DNA from: Azospirillum sp. TSH100
GTDB lineage: Bacteria; Pseudomonadota; Alphaproteobacteria; Azospirillales; Azospirillaceae
DNA: 64,000 nt
Assembly: GCF_004923295.1 (NCBI RefSeq)
Contig: NZ_CP039638.1
Coordinates: forward strand, 1-64,000
Direction: 5' to 3'
Below are positions 16,323-26,336 of this stretch, piece by piece; the stretch's first letter is position 1, and each line of letters opens with the position of its first letter. Made by a program: the position numbers and the translations under genes. The notes beneath the pieces are model-generated. The model made no database searches. It saw only the letters and a list, made by a program, of their open reading frames with translations, and was not told the origin of the DNA.

Positions 16323-17414
16323 TTACCCCCCGAGCCCAAGCAGCTTGGCCAGAATCGGCTGCCCCACCGCCGCCCCCAGAGCGAAGCCGGCGAGCAGCCC
16401 GATCACCAGCCCCACAAGCCCCGCGCCCATCCCGCCACGGCCGCCGGACTGCGCCCGCTCCGCCTGCCGCGCTCCATTGCCGCCGCCGCCCGGCTCGTCG
16501 CCCTCGTCGATCGACGACGCGCGACGCGCGCTGTAGGAGGTGTCGGTCGCCTCGTGCCACGACCGGATGCGTTCCAGCGCCGGTTTCAGCTGGGCGTCGT
16601 CGGGGGCGCTGCCGCGGCCATGGACGATCTCCCAGGCCAGCGCGGCGAAGCGGCTGGTCGTCCGCCCTTCCGGCGTGAAGATCGCCGCCGGCATGCGCCG
16701 GTAGGTCGCCTTCACCACGTCAACGTCATAGGGGAAGGCGGTGCGGAACATCTGCTCGGGGAACTCGCTGCGCAGCTGGTTCAGCGATTCGCGCCCGACC
16801 TCGTCGTTGGTGATCGACAGCATCAGGATGCCGGCCAGCGACAGGTTGGGATTCAGCCCGTTCTGGATATGCTCCACCACCTGCAACGTCCGCCGCAGCC
16901 CGTCCAGCGCATAGCGCCCCGGAAACACCGGCACGATCAGCCGGTCCGACGCCGCCAGGGCACCGGCCGCCAGATGGCCCAGCGCCGGCGGGCAGTCGAT
17001 GACGACATAGTCCGGCGGGTTGCGCGAGAAATGCAGCGCCTTGCGCAGCCCCCGCTGCGAGCCGCCGCGGCTGTCCAGCGCATGTTCCAGCGAATAGAGC
17101 TTGCGCGCGCCGACGATCATCGACAGCCCGTCGAAGGCGGTCGGGGTGATGGCGTCCTCGACGAAGGTTTCCTTGCGCAGCAGGTCGTTGATGCCGACCT
17201 TCGCCTTGTCGCGCAGCAGGAAGTTGCTGGTGGCGCTGCTCTGCGGGTCGAAGTCGATCAGCACGACGCTCTTGCCCAGCGCCGCCAGCGCGAGCGCGAG
17301 GTTCACCGACGTGGTCGTCTTGCCGACGCCGCCCTTCTGATTGTAGACCGACAGGATGGTCGGCTGCCGTGTCTCCGGCGTGTCGAAGACGTCTTCGTGG
17401 CTGGTCATGTCCAT
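16323..17414 (-). CDS. ParA/MinD-type ATPase with C-terminal membrane segment
   Basis: The protein has about 363 residues from ATG 17414; ATGs at 17438 and 17408 are alternatives. The deviant Walker A VYNQKGGVGKTTTSVNLALA and Walker B-like DYVVIDCPPALGHL, with IDFDPQSSATSN, define a ParA ATPase that would dimerise on ATP. After about residue 290 the sequence becomes low-complexity (EPGGGGNGARQAERAQ). It ends in a glycine-rich hydrophobic helix (GAGLVGLVIGLLAGFALGAA) of the kind that inserts into a membrane. No ParB gene is adjacent. This tail is not usual for chromosome or plasmid partition ParA and suggests positioning of a membrane-linked cargo. Confidence 0.85.
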   Translation of the reverse strand: MDMTSHEDVFDTPETRQPTILSVYNQKGGVGKTTTSVNLALALAALGKSVVLIDFDPQSSATSNFLLRDKAKVGINDLLRKETFVEDAITPTAFDGLSMIVGARKLYSLEHALDSRGGSQRGLRKALHFSRNPPDYVVIDCPPALGHLAAGALAASDRLIVPVFPGRYALDGLRRTLQVVEHIQNGLNPNLSLAGILMLSITNDEVGRESLNQLRSEFPEQMFRTAFPYDVDVVKATYRRMPAAIFTPEGRTTSRFAALAWEIVHGRGSAPDDAQLKPALERIRSWHEATDTSYSARRASSIDEGDEPGGGGNGARQAERAQSGGRGGMGAGLVGLVIGLLAGFALGAAVGQPILAKLLGLGG

Positions 17415-17547
17415 TCCGCTTCGCCGTTTCTGCGGCAATCCCCAGAGGTTCCGGCCGGATTTCCCCGCCCGGAACGCGCGGGCGCACTATAAGCGGTAGG
17501 GTTGCAACTCTCCACCCACCTTTGGGGACAGGTCGTCACGCGCTCCC

Positions 17548-19806
17548 TCAGGCGTTCCAGGCCGCCTCGCGCCAGGACGGCGCCGGCCCTATCACCTCCG
17601 GCAGCCCGGACAGCGGGCAGGACCGCCCCGCCGGCAGAGCCAGCAGGTTCAGCGCCACCACGCCCGGAAAGCCGTTGCGCCCGTTGCCGGCATGGTTGCC
17701 CGGATCGAACAGCGGCACGATGTGCCACCACAGCCGATGGCCGAAGCCCTGCACCAGCGCGATCAGCTCGTCCAAGCCCTCTTCGCGGTCACTCTCCAGA
17801 TAGAGCGCCGGGCGGCAGCGGGCGATCAGGCCGGCCGCCTCGCGCAGCACCGGGAGCACGGCGCTGCCCACATCGATCTTCAGCAGGTCGAGCCGGTCGA
17901 GCCCCTCCAGATCGGCCAATCCCGCCCGATGCGGGACGACATTGCCGATGCCGTTGGCGGCAAGGTTCCCGGCCAGCAGGTCCCGCAAATCCTCCCGCAC
18001 CTCGACGGCATGCACCATCCCCCCTGCCCCGACCCGGCGCGCCAGCGGCACGGTATGGGCGCCGACGCCGGCCCCGACCTCCACCACCACGTCCCCCGGC
18101 TCCAGCAGCGCCGCGCAAAGCCTCTGCGCGCCCTCCAGGAACTCGCCATAGAGCGCCAGAGATCGCCCGATACAGCCGTCTTCGGGCAGGAAGCGCATCG
18201 GCCCATGGCGGGTGACGGCCTCCACCGGCGCCGCTCCATCGGCCGTCCTCTCCGCCCCTGCTCCAGAATCGGCAGCGACGGTCCGCAATTCCAGCACCTT
18301 CGCCCCGATGTGCGGCGACACCGGATCGTCGGCAGCCGGCGGGAAGGGCCTCCCGGCTCCCGGATGCGCGCTGTCATGGACCAGCACGCGCCCCTGGATG
18401 CGCGGCCACACCCAGTCGGCCAGGAAGCGCTGGTCCTGCCAGCGGTCGGCCTCGCGGTTGGCGACCGCGTCGATCACCGGCGCCATCGGCGGCAGCAGCC
18501 CGGCCATGCCGCCCCACAGGCCGGCCAGGATCAGGTCGGTGTGCAGCAGATGGTCGCGCATGACGTGGAAGGGCAGGCCCGATGCCACCCATTCCTCGAC
18601 CGCCGCCGTCTCGCGCAGGGTCGGCCGCGAATCGCAGTCGCGGCAGAGGAAGCGTGCCACCGTCGGATCGTCGGCGGCCAGGAAGCGCCAGTACAGCCCC
18701 TGCGACGGCCCGCTGCCGGCCGGCATCGCCACCGTCTCCGCCCCCAGCCGGTTCAGCTCCGCGACCAGGGCCGGCGGCACCGATTCGTCATGGTAGAAGC
18801 GGCAGCTCCAACCCGGAAGCATCGCCGGCACCATCCGGGCGTTGGCGACCGCACCCTGGGTGTAGACCTCCCGCCGGCCCCACAGGCTGAAGGCGACGAT
18901 GTTGCGGGTCCGCCTCTCCGGCTCTCTCGGGGCGGCCGGCAGCGGCGGCACCCCGATCTCCGCCCGCTCCTGTTTCAAGGCCAGCGTCTCGGCGGACCAC
19001 AGCGCCGCCTCCACCGGATCCTGCGGCTCCAGCGCCAGGGTCAGCGAATCGCGCACGCCGATATGGCGGGGGTCGAGGCGGGCAGCGCGGCGGAAGACCG
19101 CCAGCGCCTGCTCCGTCCCACCTCCCCTGGTCAGCGCGATCCCCAGATTGTACAGCGCCGCCCCCGCCGCCGGTTCCAGCGCCAACGCCCGGCGATAGGC
19201 GGCGATCGCTGCCGCGACCGCCCCGGAATCGAGCAGCAGGGTGCCCAGTTGCAGGCAGGGCTCGGCCTCCCCCGGTTCCAGCAGGGCCGCGCGCCGGAAA
19301 TCTGCCATCGCCAGATCCGGCCGCGACCGCCCCACCCGCTCCATCCCGCGCTGCCGGCGCAGCAGGGCCAGCCGCCCGGCCATCTCCGCCCGCTCCGGCG
19401 CGAGCACGCAGCCATGTTCCAGCGCCGCGATGGCGGCATCGACGCCGCCGGCATGATGCTCGGCCAGCGCCAGCAGCTCCCAGCCCTGGACGTCGTCGGG
19501 CACCAGCGCCAGCGCCGGCCGCAGGGCGGCTGCCGCCGAGGCCCACTCCCCGACCGCCGCCAGCGCCTTGCCCTGGTCGATGCGGTAGGCGGCGGCGCCG
19601 GGCACCTCCGCCACCGCGCGGCGCAGCAGCCCCAGACCCTGGTCCGGCCGGCCGGTCTGGCAGGCCAGCACGCCGGCCAGATGCAGGGTCGGCGCGTTGC
19701 GCGGATCGGCCGCCAGGATGCGCCCATAGATGGTTTCCGCCTCCACGAGGCGGCCGGCGGCATGATGGTCGACCGCGATGTTCAAAGCCTGTTCGATCGT
19801 CGCCAT
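17548..19806 (-). CDS. TPR - glycosyltransferase-like - FkbM methyltransferase fusion protein
   Basis: The protein has 752 residues. Residues about 1-270 are tetratricopeptide repeats (for example AETIYGRILAADPRNAPTLH and AIAAYRRALALEPAAGAALY). Residues about 300-480 hold a sugar-transferase-like domain with FLCRDCDSR, a D-x-D-type metal site, and WGRREVYTQGAVANARMV. Residues about 535-740 are an FkbM-type SAM methyltransferase with GDVVVEVGAGVGAHTVPLAR and LDLLKIDVGSAVLPVL. ATG 19806 follows a GGGGGG-containing site. The combination suggests glycosylation plus O-methylation of a surface glycan or protein. The neighbouring valine genes are divergent and unrelated. The domain order is clear but the middle assignment is less certain. 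Confidence 0.8.
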   Translation of the reverse strand: MATIEQALNIAVDHHAAGRLVEAETIYGRILAADPRNAPTLHLAGVLACQTGRPDQGLGLLRRAVAEVPGAAAYRIDQGKALAAVGEWASAAAALRPALALVPDDVQGWELLALAEHHAGGVDAAIAALEHGCVLAPERAEMAGRLALLRRQRGMERVGRSRPDLAMADFRRAALLEPGEAEPCLQLGTLLLDSGAVAAAIAAYRRALALEPAAGAALYNLGIALTRGGGTEQALAVFRRAARLDPRHIGVRDSLTLALEPQDPVEAALWSAETLALKQERAEIGVPPLPAAPREPERRTRNIVAFSLWGRREVYTQGAVANARMVPAMLPGWSCRFYHDESVPPALVAELNRLGAETVAMPAGSGPSQGLYWRFLAADDPTVARFLCRDCDSRPTLRETAAVEEWVASGLPFHVMRDHLLHTDLILAGLWGGMAGLLPPMAPVIDAVANREADRWQDQRFLADWVWPRIQGRVLVHDSAHPGAGRPFPPAADDPVSPHIGAKVLELRTVAADSGAGAERTADGAAPVEAVTRHGPMRFLPEDGCIGRSLALYGEFLEGAQRLCAALLEPGDVVVEVGAGVGAHTVPLARRVGAGGMVHAVEVREDLRDLLAGNLAANGIGNVVPHRAGLADLEGLDRLDLLKIDVGSAVLPVLREAAGLIARCRPALYLESDREEGLDELIALVQGFGHRLWWHIVPLFDPGNHAGNGRNGFPGVVALNLLALPAGRSCPLSGLPEVIGPAPSWREAAWNA

Positions 19807-19956
19807 CGCCGTTTCCACCCCCCTGGATCGGCGGCAGTGTAGCAAAGGATCGGCCCTTGCCGCATTCCTGCACAACCGATGCGCAAAGTTTCGGGTCGAT
19901 CCACGGGGCCGCTCAGGTCCACATGGTGACAAACAATCCCGAGGGAGGACAATAGG

Positions 19957-21456
<1,500 letters not shown>

Positions 21457-21473
21457 TGGGTTAAGCACATTAT

Positions 21474-21585
21474 CCCCTCTCCCCCCCGGGGAGAGGGTTA
21501 GGGTGAGGGGGACGCGCGGCGAGGATTCTCGGAAAATCCAGCATGTGCATCCCCCTCATCCCGACCCTCTCCCCGGGGGAGAGGG
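21474..21585. repeat. composite palindromic repeat, full copy 4
   Basis: The left palindrome with TTAGGGTGAGGGGG and the right inverted unit CCCCCTCATCCCGACCCTC flank a core containing GGCGAGGATTCTCGG. It occupies almost the whole space between mmsA and the acyl-CoA dehydrogenase gene, leaving the ribosome site of the latter just outside. Confidence 0.9.
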
Positions 21586-21606
21586 AGATTTAGTGGGAGG
21601 TGACGC

Positions 21607-22752
21607 ATGTCCTTTGAACTGACCGAAGACCAGCTCGCCATCCGCGACATGGCGCTGTCCTTCGCCCGCGACGAACTGGCGCCGAACGCCGTCGAGTGGG
21701 ACCAGAAGAAGCATTTCCCCGTCGACACGCTGCGCGCCGCCGGAGAACTCGGCATGGGCGGCATCTATGTGTCGGAAGACCATGGCGGCTCGGCGCTCAG
21801 CCGCTTCGATGCCGTGGTGATCTTCGAGGCGCTGAGCCAGGGCTGCCCGACCATCGCCTCCTACATCTCCATCCACAACATGGTGGCGGGGATGGTCGAC
21901 AATTTCGGCAGCGACGAGCAGAAGGCCCAGTGGCTGCCGAAGCTCTGCACCATGGAATGGCTGGCCAGCTATTGCCTGACCGAGGCCAACGCCGGCTCCG
22001 ACGCCGCCGCCTTGCGGACCAGGGCGGTGCGCGACGGCGACAGCTATGTCCTGAACGGCGCCAAGCAGTTCATTTCCGGCGCCGGCAGTTCCGACCTCTA
22101 TCTCGTCATGGCCCGCACCGGCGAGGATGGCCCCGGCGGCATCAGCGCCTTCCTCGTCCCGAAGGACACCCCCGGCCTGTCCTTCGGTGCCAACGAGCAC
22201 AAGATGGGCTGGAACGCCCAGCCGACCCGCGCCGTCATCCTGGAGGACGCCCGCATCCCCGCCTCTGCCCTGCTGGGCCAGGAAGGGATGGGCTTCAAGT
22301 TCGCCATGAAGGGGCTGGACGGCGGCCGGATCAACATCGCCGCCTGCTCCATCGGCGGCGCCCAGGCGGCGCTCGACAAGGCGCTGACCTACATGAGCGA
22401 GCGCAAGGCCTTCGGCCAGACGCTCGACCGTTTCCAGGCGCTCCAGTTCCGCATCGCCGACATGGCGACGGAGCTTGAGGCCGCCCGCACCTTCGTCCAC
22501 CGCGCCGCCTCGGCGCTGGATGCGAAGAGCAAGGACGCGACCCGCCTGTGCGCCATGGCGAAGCGCTTCGCCACCGACACCGGCTTCGAGGTGGCGAACA
22601 ACGCGCTCCAGCTGTTCGGCGGCTACGGCTATCTGGCGGATTACGGCGTGGAGAAGATCGTCCGCGACCTGCGGGTCCACCAGATCCTGGAAGGCACCAA
22701 CGAGATCATGCGCCTGATCGTCTCGCGCAGCGAGATCGGGCGGATGGCGTAG
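21607..22752 (+). CDS. acyl-CoA dehydrogenase, probably isobutyryl-CoA dehydrogenase
   Basis: The 381-residue FAD enzyme introduces an alpha-beta double bond into a short branched acyl-CoA. Motifs: YCLTEANAGSDAAAL (FAD/substrate), KQFISGAGSSDLYLVMA, and C-terminal ILEGTNEIMRLIVSR with catalytic Glu362. Position between mmsA and mmsB makes isobutyryl-CoA the most likely substrate (valine pathway). GTGGGAGGTGACGC precedes the ATG. Confidence 0.92.
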   Translation: MSFELTEDQLAIRDMALSFARDELAPNAVEWDQKKHFPVDTLRAAGELGMGGIYVSEDHGGSALSRFDAVVIFEALSQGCPTIASYISIHNMVAGMVDNFGSDEQKAQWLPKLCTMEWLASYCLTEANAGSDAAALRTRAVRDGDSYVLNGAKQFISGAGSSDLYLVMARTGEDGPGGISAFLVPKDTPGLSFGANEHKMGWNAQPTRAVILEDARIPASALLGQEGMGFKFAMKGLDGGRINIAACSIGGAQAALDKALTYMSERKAFGQTLDRFQALQFRIADMATELEAARTFVHRAASALDAKSKDATRLCAMAKRFATDTGFEVANNALQLFGGYGYLADYGVEKIVRDLRVHQILEGTNEIMRLIVSRSEIGRMA

Positions 22753-22770
22753 TCCAACACGACGCCTCAT

Positions 22771-22885
22771 CCCCTCTCCCCCCCGGGGAGAGGGTTAGGG
22801 TGAGGGGGTCGCGCGGCGGCCCTCCGACAAGAATCCAGTATGTGCCTCCCCCTCACCCCGACCCTCTCCCCGGGGGGAGAGGGGG
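22771..22885. repeat. composite palindromic repeat, full copy 5
   Basis: It has the same left unit and the inverted right unit CCCCCTCACCCCGACCCTC as copy 4, but the core has diverged (CCGACAAGAATCCAG). It fills the acyl-CoA dehydrogenase - mmsB gap, so both intergenic gaps of this three-gene cluster hold a full element. Confidence 0.9.
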
Positions 22886-22922
22886 AAGCACCCAAAAAAC
22901 CAAACCAACGGGAGACGCGACG

Positions 22923-23804
22923 ATGACGGTGATCGGTTTCATCGGATTGGGCAACATGGGCGGCCCGATGGCCGCGAACCTCGTGAAGGCGGGGCATCAG
23001 GTGGTTGGCTACGACCTCGTGCCCGCCGCCATCGAGGCGGCCAAGGCGGCCGGCATCACCATCGGCGAGTCCCCCGCCGCCATCGCCGCGGCGGCGGAGG
23101 TGGTCATCACCATGCTGCCGGGCGGCAAACATGTGCTGGGCGTCTATGGCGACATGGCACCGGTGGCCCGGCCGGGCACGCTGCTGATCGACTGCTCGAC
23201 CATCGACGTCGACTCCGCCCGCAAGGCGCATGCGCTGGCCGCCGACAAGGGCGCCGCCTCGCTCGACGCGCCGGTGTCGGGCGGCGTCGGCGGCGCTGCC
23301 GCCGGCACGCTGACCTTCATGGCCGGCGGCGAAACGGACGCCTTCGAGCGTGCCCGCCCGATCCTGGAGGCCATGGGCAAGAAGATCGTCCATTGCGGCG
23401 GGGCCGGGGCCGGTCAGGCGGCGAAGATCTGCAACAACATGATCCTCGGCATCTCGATGATCGGCGTCTGCGAGGCCTTCGTGCTGGCGGAGAAGCTCGG
23501 CCTGTCGCATCAGGCGCTGTTCGACGTGTCCTCGACCTCGTCGGGCCAGTGCTGGTCGCTGACCAGCTATTGCCCGGTCCCCGGCCCGGTCCCGACCAGC
23601 CCGGCCAACCGCGATTACCAGCCCGGCTTCGCGGCGGCGCTGATGCTGAAGGACCTGAAGCTGGCCCAGGAAGCGGCGCAGAGCGCCGGGGCCCCCACCC
23701 CGCTGGGCGCCGCCGCGGCGCAGCTCTATGCCATGATGAACGCGCAAGGAGAGGGCGGCACCGACTTCTCCGGCATCATCCGCATGCTGCGCGGCGAAGG
23801 CTGA
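22923..23804 (+). CDS. mmsB: 3-hydroxyisobutyrate dehydrogenase
   Basis: The 293-residue enzyme oxidises 3-hydroxyisobutyrate to methylmalonate semialdehyde with NAD+, the step just before MmsA. The Rossmann motif IGFIGLGNMGGPMAANL is at the N-terminus; LDAPVSGGVGGA is the substrate loop and GAGQAAKICNNMILG holds the catalytic lysine. CGGGAGACGCGACG precedes ATG 22923. The stop is 1 base from the stop of the convergent LysR gene. Confidence 0.95.
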   Translation: MTVIGFIGLGNMGGPMAANLVKAGHQVVGYDLVPAAIEAAKAAGITIGESPAAIAAAAEVVITMLPGGKHVLGVYGDMAPVARPGTLLIDCSTIDVDSARKAHALAADKGAASLDAPVSGGVGGAAAGTLTFMAGGETDAFERARPILEAMGKKIVHCGGAGAGQAAKICNNMILGISMIGVCEAFVLAEKLGLSHQALFDVSSTSSGQCWSLTSYCPVPGPVPTSPANRDYQPGFAAALMLKDLKLAQEAAQSAGAPTPLGAAAAQLYAMMNAQGEGGTDFSGIIRMLRGEG

Positions 23805-23805
23805 G

Positions 23806-24711
23806 TCAGTTGGCCGGCGGGGGCAGGAACAGCGCCTGCTCCCGCCGCACCAGATCGGCGATGCAGTCGGCGGTCATCGAGATCCGCGCCAGCGAGCGCA
23901 GATCCTCATGCACGATCAGCCAGAAGGACCGGGTGATCGTCACCTCCTCCGCCAGCACCGGCACCAGATCCGGTTCGCCGGCGGCGATGAAGGCCGGCAG
24001 CATGCACAGGCCTGCCCCGGACAGCGTCGCCTTCAGCTGGGCGACCAGGCTGCTGCTCTTGATGCGCGGCGCCACCTCCCCGATCGTCTCGACATAGTCC
24101 AGCTCGGGCGCGAAGATCAGGTCGTCGATATAGCCGATGAAGGAATGGCCGCGCAGGTCGGCGCGGCTGCGGATATCCTGCCTTGCCTCCAGATAGGCGG
24201 CGGTGCCGTACAGCCCCAGCCGGTAATCTGTCAGCTTGCGCGCGAACAGCCGCCCCTCCTGCGGGCGCGACAGGCTGATGGCGATGTCGGCCTCGCGCTT
24301 GGACAGGCTGAAGACGCGCGGCATGGCGACCAGTTGCACCTCCAGTTCCGGGTGTCGTTCGCACAAGCTCCCGATGCGCGGCGCCAGGAAACAGCTGCCG
24401 AAGCCGTCCGGCGCCCCGATGCGCACCGCCCCGGCCAGGGAGAGGTCCCCATCGGCCACCATGCCCTGGGCCAGCAGCGCCGCACTTTCCATCACCTCGG
24501 CGGTCTGCTTCAGCCGTTCACCCTGCGGCGTCAGGGTAAAGCCGCTGGGCCGCCGTTCAAACAGGGTGACGCGCAGCGCCTCCTCCAGCGCGGTGATGCG
24601 GCGGCTGACCGTGGTGTGATCGGCGCGCAGGCGCTGGGCCGCCGTGGTCAGCGTGCCGGCACGGGCCACCGCCAGGAAAAAGCGCAGGTCGTTCCAGTTG
24701 AAGTCGGCCAT
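23806..24711 (-). CDS. LysR-family transcriptional regulator
   Basis: The protein has 301 residues. The N-terminal winged helix (WNDLRFFLAVARAGTLTTAA, then LRADHTTVSRRITALEE) is followed by an effector domain with GAVRIGAPDGFGSCFLAPRI. The T-L-T-x-A-A-x-x-L-x-x-x-x-x-T-V-S-R-R pattern is that of the CrgA/AaeR-like LysR subgroup. It converges on the valine cluster and may or may not regulate it. No regulated gene lies divergent within about 280 bases except the small secreted-protein gene at 24991. Confidence 0.88.
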   Translation of the reverse strand: MADFNWNDLRFFLAVARAGTLTTAAQRLRADHTTVSRRITALEEALRVTLFERRPSGFTLTPQGERLKQTAEVMESAALLAQGMVADGDLSLAGAVRIGAPDGFGSCFLAPRIGSLCERHPELEVQLVAMPRVFSLSKREADIAISLSRPQEGRLFARKLTDYRLGLYGTAAYLEARQDIRSRADLRGHSFIGYIDDLIFAPELDYVETIGEVAPRIKSSSLVAQLKATLSGAGLCMLPAFIAAGEPDLVPVLAEEVTITRSFWLIVHEDLRSLARISMTADCIADLVRREQALFLPPPAN

Positions 24712-24990
24712 GTCGCCGGCGCCGCCGTCCGTGTTTACGGGTGAAAGAGGGGCCGAACTGTCCCACCAACCCGCCCGCCTGACAAGAGCGCCAACCCGCC
24801 CCTGCGACAAAGCCGCAGCACTGGGCCGCAGCAACGGGCCGCACACCATCGGACAGGCCGCGGCCGAATGAGCCTGATCCGAAGGGGTACCGCATCTTCC
24901 GGGCACCGCCCCCATTTCGCGTGGACGAACAGGCTCTCTGTTGCGTTTATCTGTTAAGCGACGCGATCGCGATAATCGAGAGGACGGGGA

Positions 24991-25557
24991 ATGCCGGGCG
25001 CGGGCCGGACGGTGAGGGTGAGCGGGGAGATGATCGTGGCGGCATTTGCCGCTTTGCTCGCCATGCTTGCCGTGGGGTCCGCCGTAAGCCGCGCCGCCGC
25101 GGAGCCGCTTCTGTCCGCGCCGGAGGCGGCTGCCCCAACGCCCTCCCCCACCCCGGCAAAGCCGCAGACGGATGCCTTCGATTGCTGGCTGCTGGATCCG
25201 GACCGTCTGGAACAGGCGTCCGGCCGCGGCCTGTGCGGTGATGCCTTCGCCCGCGCACCCGAAACCGCCGCGCTGCCGGAAGCCCCTCCCCCGCCATCGG
25301 TGACGCCGGCCCGCAAGCCGAAGCCGTCGGAACGGCGTGCCCGCGGCGCCGGCCGCAATGTCAGCAGCAGCGAAACCCATGCGATGGCCAGTTCGCCCGC
25401 CCGGGTTTCGCCCCGATCGTCACGCCGCGACGATGGTGACTTCTTCACCAACTTCCAGCGTGATTTCCGGTCCCTGACCAACCTTTTGAGCGGCGGCGGC
25501 CCGTCACCCCGCCGTGGCGACGGCGGGGTCGCCTCCGACATGTCGCATGACCGTTAG
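24991..25557 (+). CDS. hypothetical exported, proline-rich protein
   Basis: The protein has 188 residues. A membrane-spanning or signal segment (MIVAAFAALLAMLAVGSAVS) ends near RAAAEPLL, a plausible cleavage site. Next come a proline/alanine-rich stretch (PTPSPTPAKP), a short segment with two cysteines (FDCWLLD and RGLCGDAF) and a basic, serine-rich tail. AGAGGACGGGGA directly before ATG 24991 supports translation. I do not recognise a family. It is most likely periplasmic or a signal-anchored cell-envelope protein. Confidence 0.55.
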   Translation: MPGAGRTVRVSGEMIVAAFAALLAMLAVGSAVSRAAAEPLLSAPEAAAPTPSPTPAKPQTDAFDCWLLDPDRLEQASGRGLCGDAFARAPETAALPEAPPPPSVTPARKPKPSERRARGAGRNVSSSETHAMASSPARVSPRSSRRDDGDFFTNFQRDFRSLTNLLSGGGPSPRRGDGGVASDMSHDR

Positions 25558-25590
25558 CCCCGGATCACGCGCCTTTACCGCCGGCCATCT

Positions 25591-26334
25591 TTACCGCCGA
25601 TCATCGTCGGCATCCGTTCCGACATCCTCCGCTTCGACATCGATGGTGACGCCGGTCCGGCCCGCGCGGACATGATCGTCATGCTCCGGGTCGATGCCGT
25701 GATCGCGCCGCAGCTCGTCACGGATCTCCGCCATGCGGGCACGCAGCCGACCATAGTCGGCCAGAAGCTGCCGGCGCCGGTCGCTCGGCGTCACGTCCTT
25801 CGGCGGACGCAAGGACCGCTTGAAGTCGATCAGCTGACGGCGGGTCACATCGGGACGGATCAGCCCCTGCGCCTTCGCCCGCTCCAGCTCGTCCGGCGTC
25901 ATGGTGACGATCTGGTAGGCGACGCTTTCCGCCCCCGGCAACACGTCCAAGGACAGCCGGCCGGTGTCCACCGCCTCCGCCACCGCGCGGAAGCGGAAAG
26001 CGGTCTCGACCGAAAACGGCATGTCGCTTTCGATCATCGCCTCGAAGTCGCCATGCGGCAGGATTTCCTTGGCGCGGTTCAGATACCGGCCGATCGACAG
26101 GAATTCCTTGCGGCTGCGGTTCCAGTGATAGCGGATCTCCTGGGCGAATTCCTGCCGGGTGTGACAGGGCACGATGGCGTCGCTGATGTCGGACGCCCGG
26201 CGGTCCGCCTTCGACGGCGCCACCGCTGCCCCTGACCGCACAGGCGTAGACACTACCTCCGGCTTGGCCGCCGGCGGGGGAGCGGCCTTGCCCTGCTCCG
26301 CCACCTTCTTCATGAAGGACTTCACATTGGCCAT
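25591..26334 (-). CDS. DUF3102-like protein, partner of the adjacent ParA
   Basis: The protein has 247 residues. A low-complexity N-terminus (AAPPPAAKPEVVSTP) is followed at about residues 55-125 by EFAQEIRYHWNRSRKEFLSI, GRYLNRAKEILPHGDFEAMI and SDMPFSVETAFRFRAVAEA. This matches the DUF3102 pattern (I-G-x-x-L-x-x-A-K-E-x-L-x-H-G-x-F, then a helix-turn-helix-like region). A basic middle part (RRQLIDFKRSLRPPKD) and an acidic tail follow. It starts 2 bases after the ParA stop. In partition loci the second gene usually encodes the DNA-binding adaptor, and this protein could have that role. Confidence 0.65.
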   Translation of the reverse strand: MANVKSFMKKVAEQGKAAPPPAAKPEVVSTPVRSGAAVAPSKADRRASDISDAIVPCHTRQEFAQEIRYHWNRSRKEFLSIGRYLNRAKEILPHGDFEAMIESDMPFSVETAFRFRAVAEAVDTGRLSLDVLPGAESVAYQIVTMTPDELERAKAQGLIRPDVTRRQLIDFKRSLRPPKDVTPSDRRRQLLADYGRLRARMAEIRDELRRDHGIDPEHDDHVRAGRTGVTIDVEAEDVGTDADDDRR

Positions 26335-26336
26335 TC

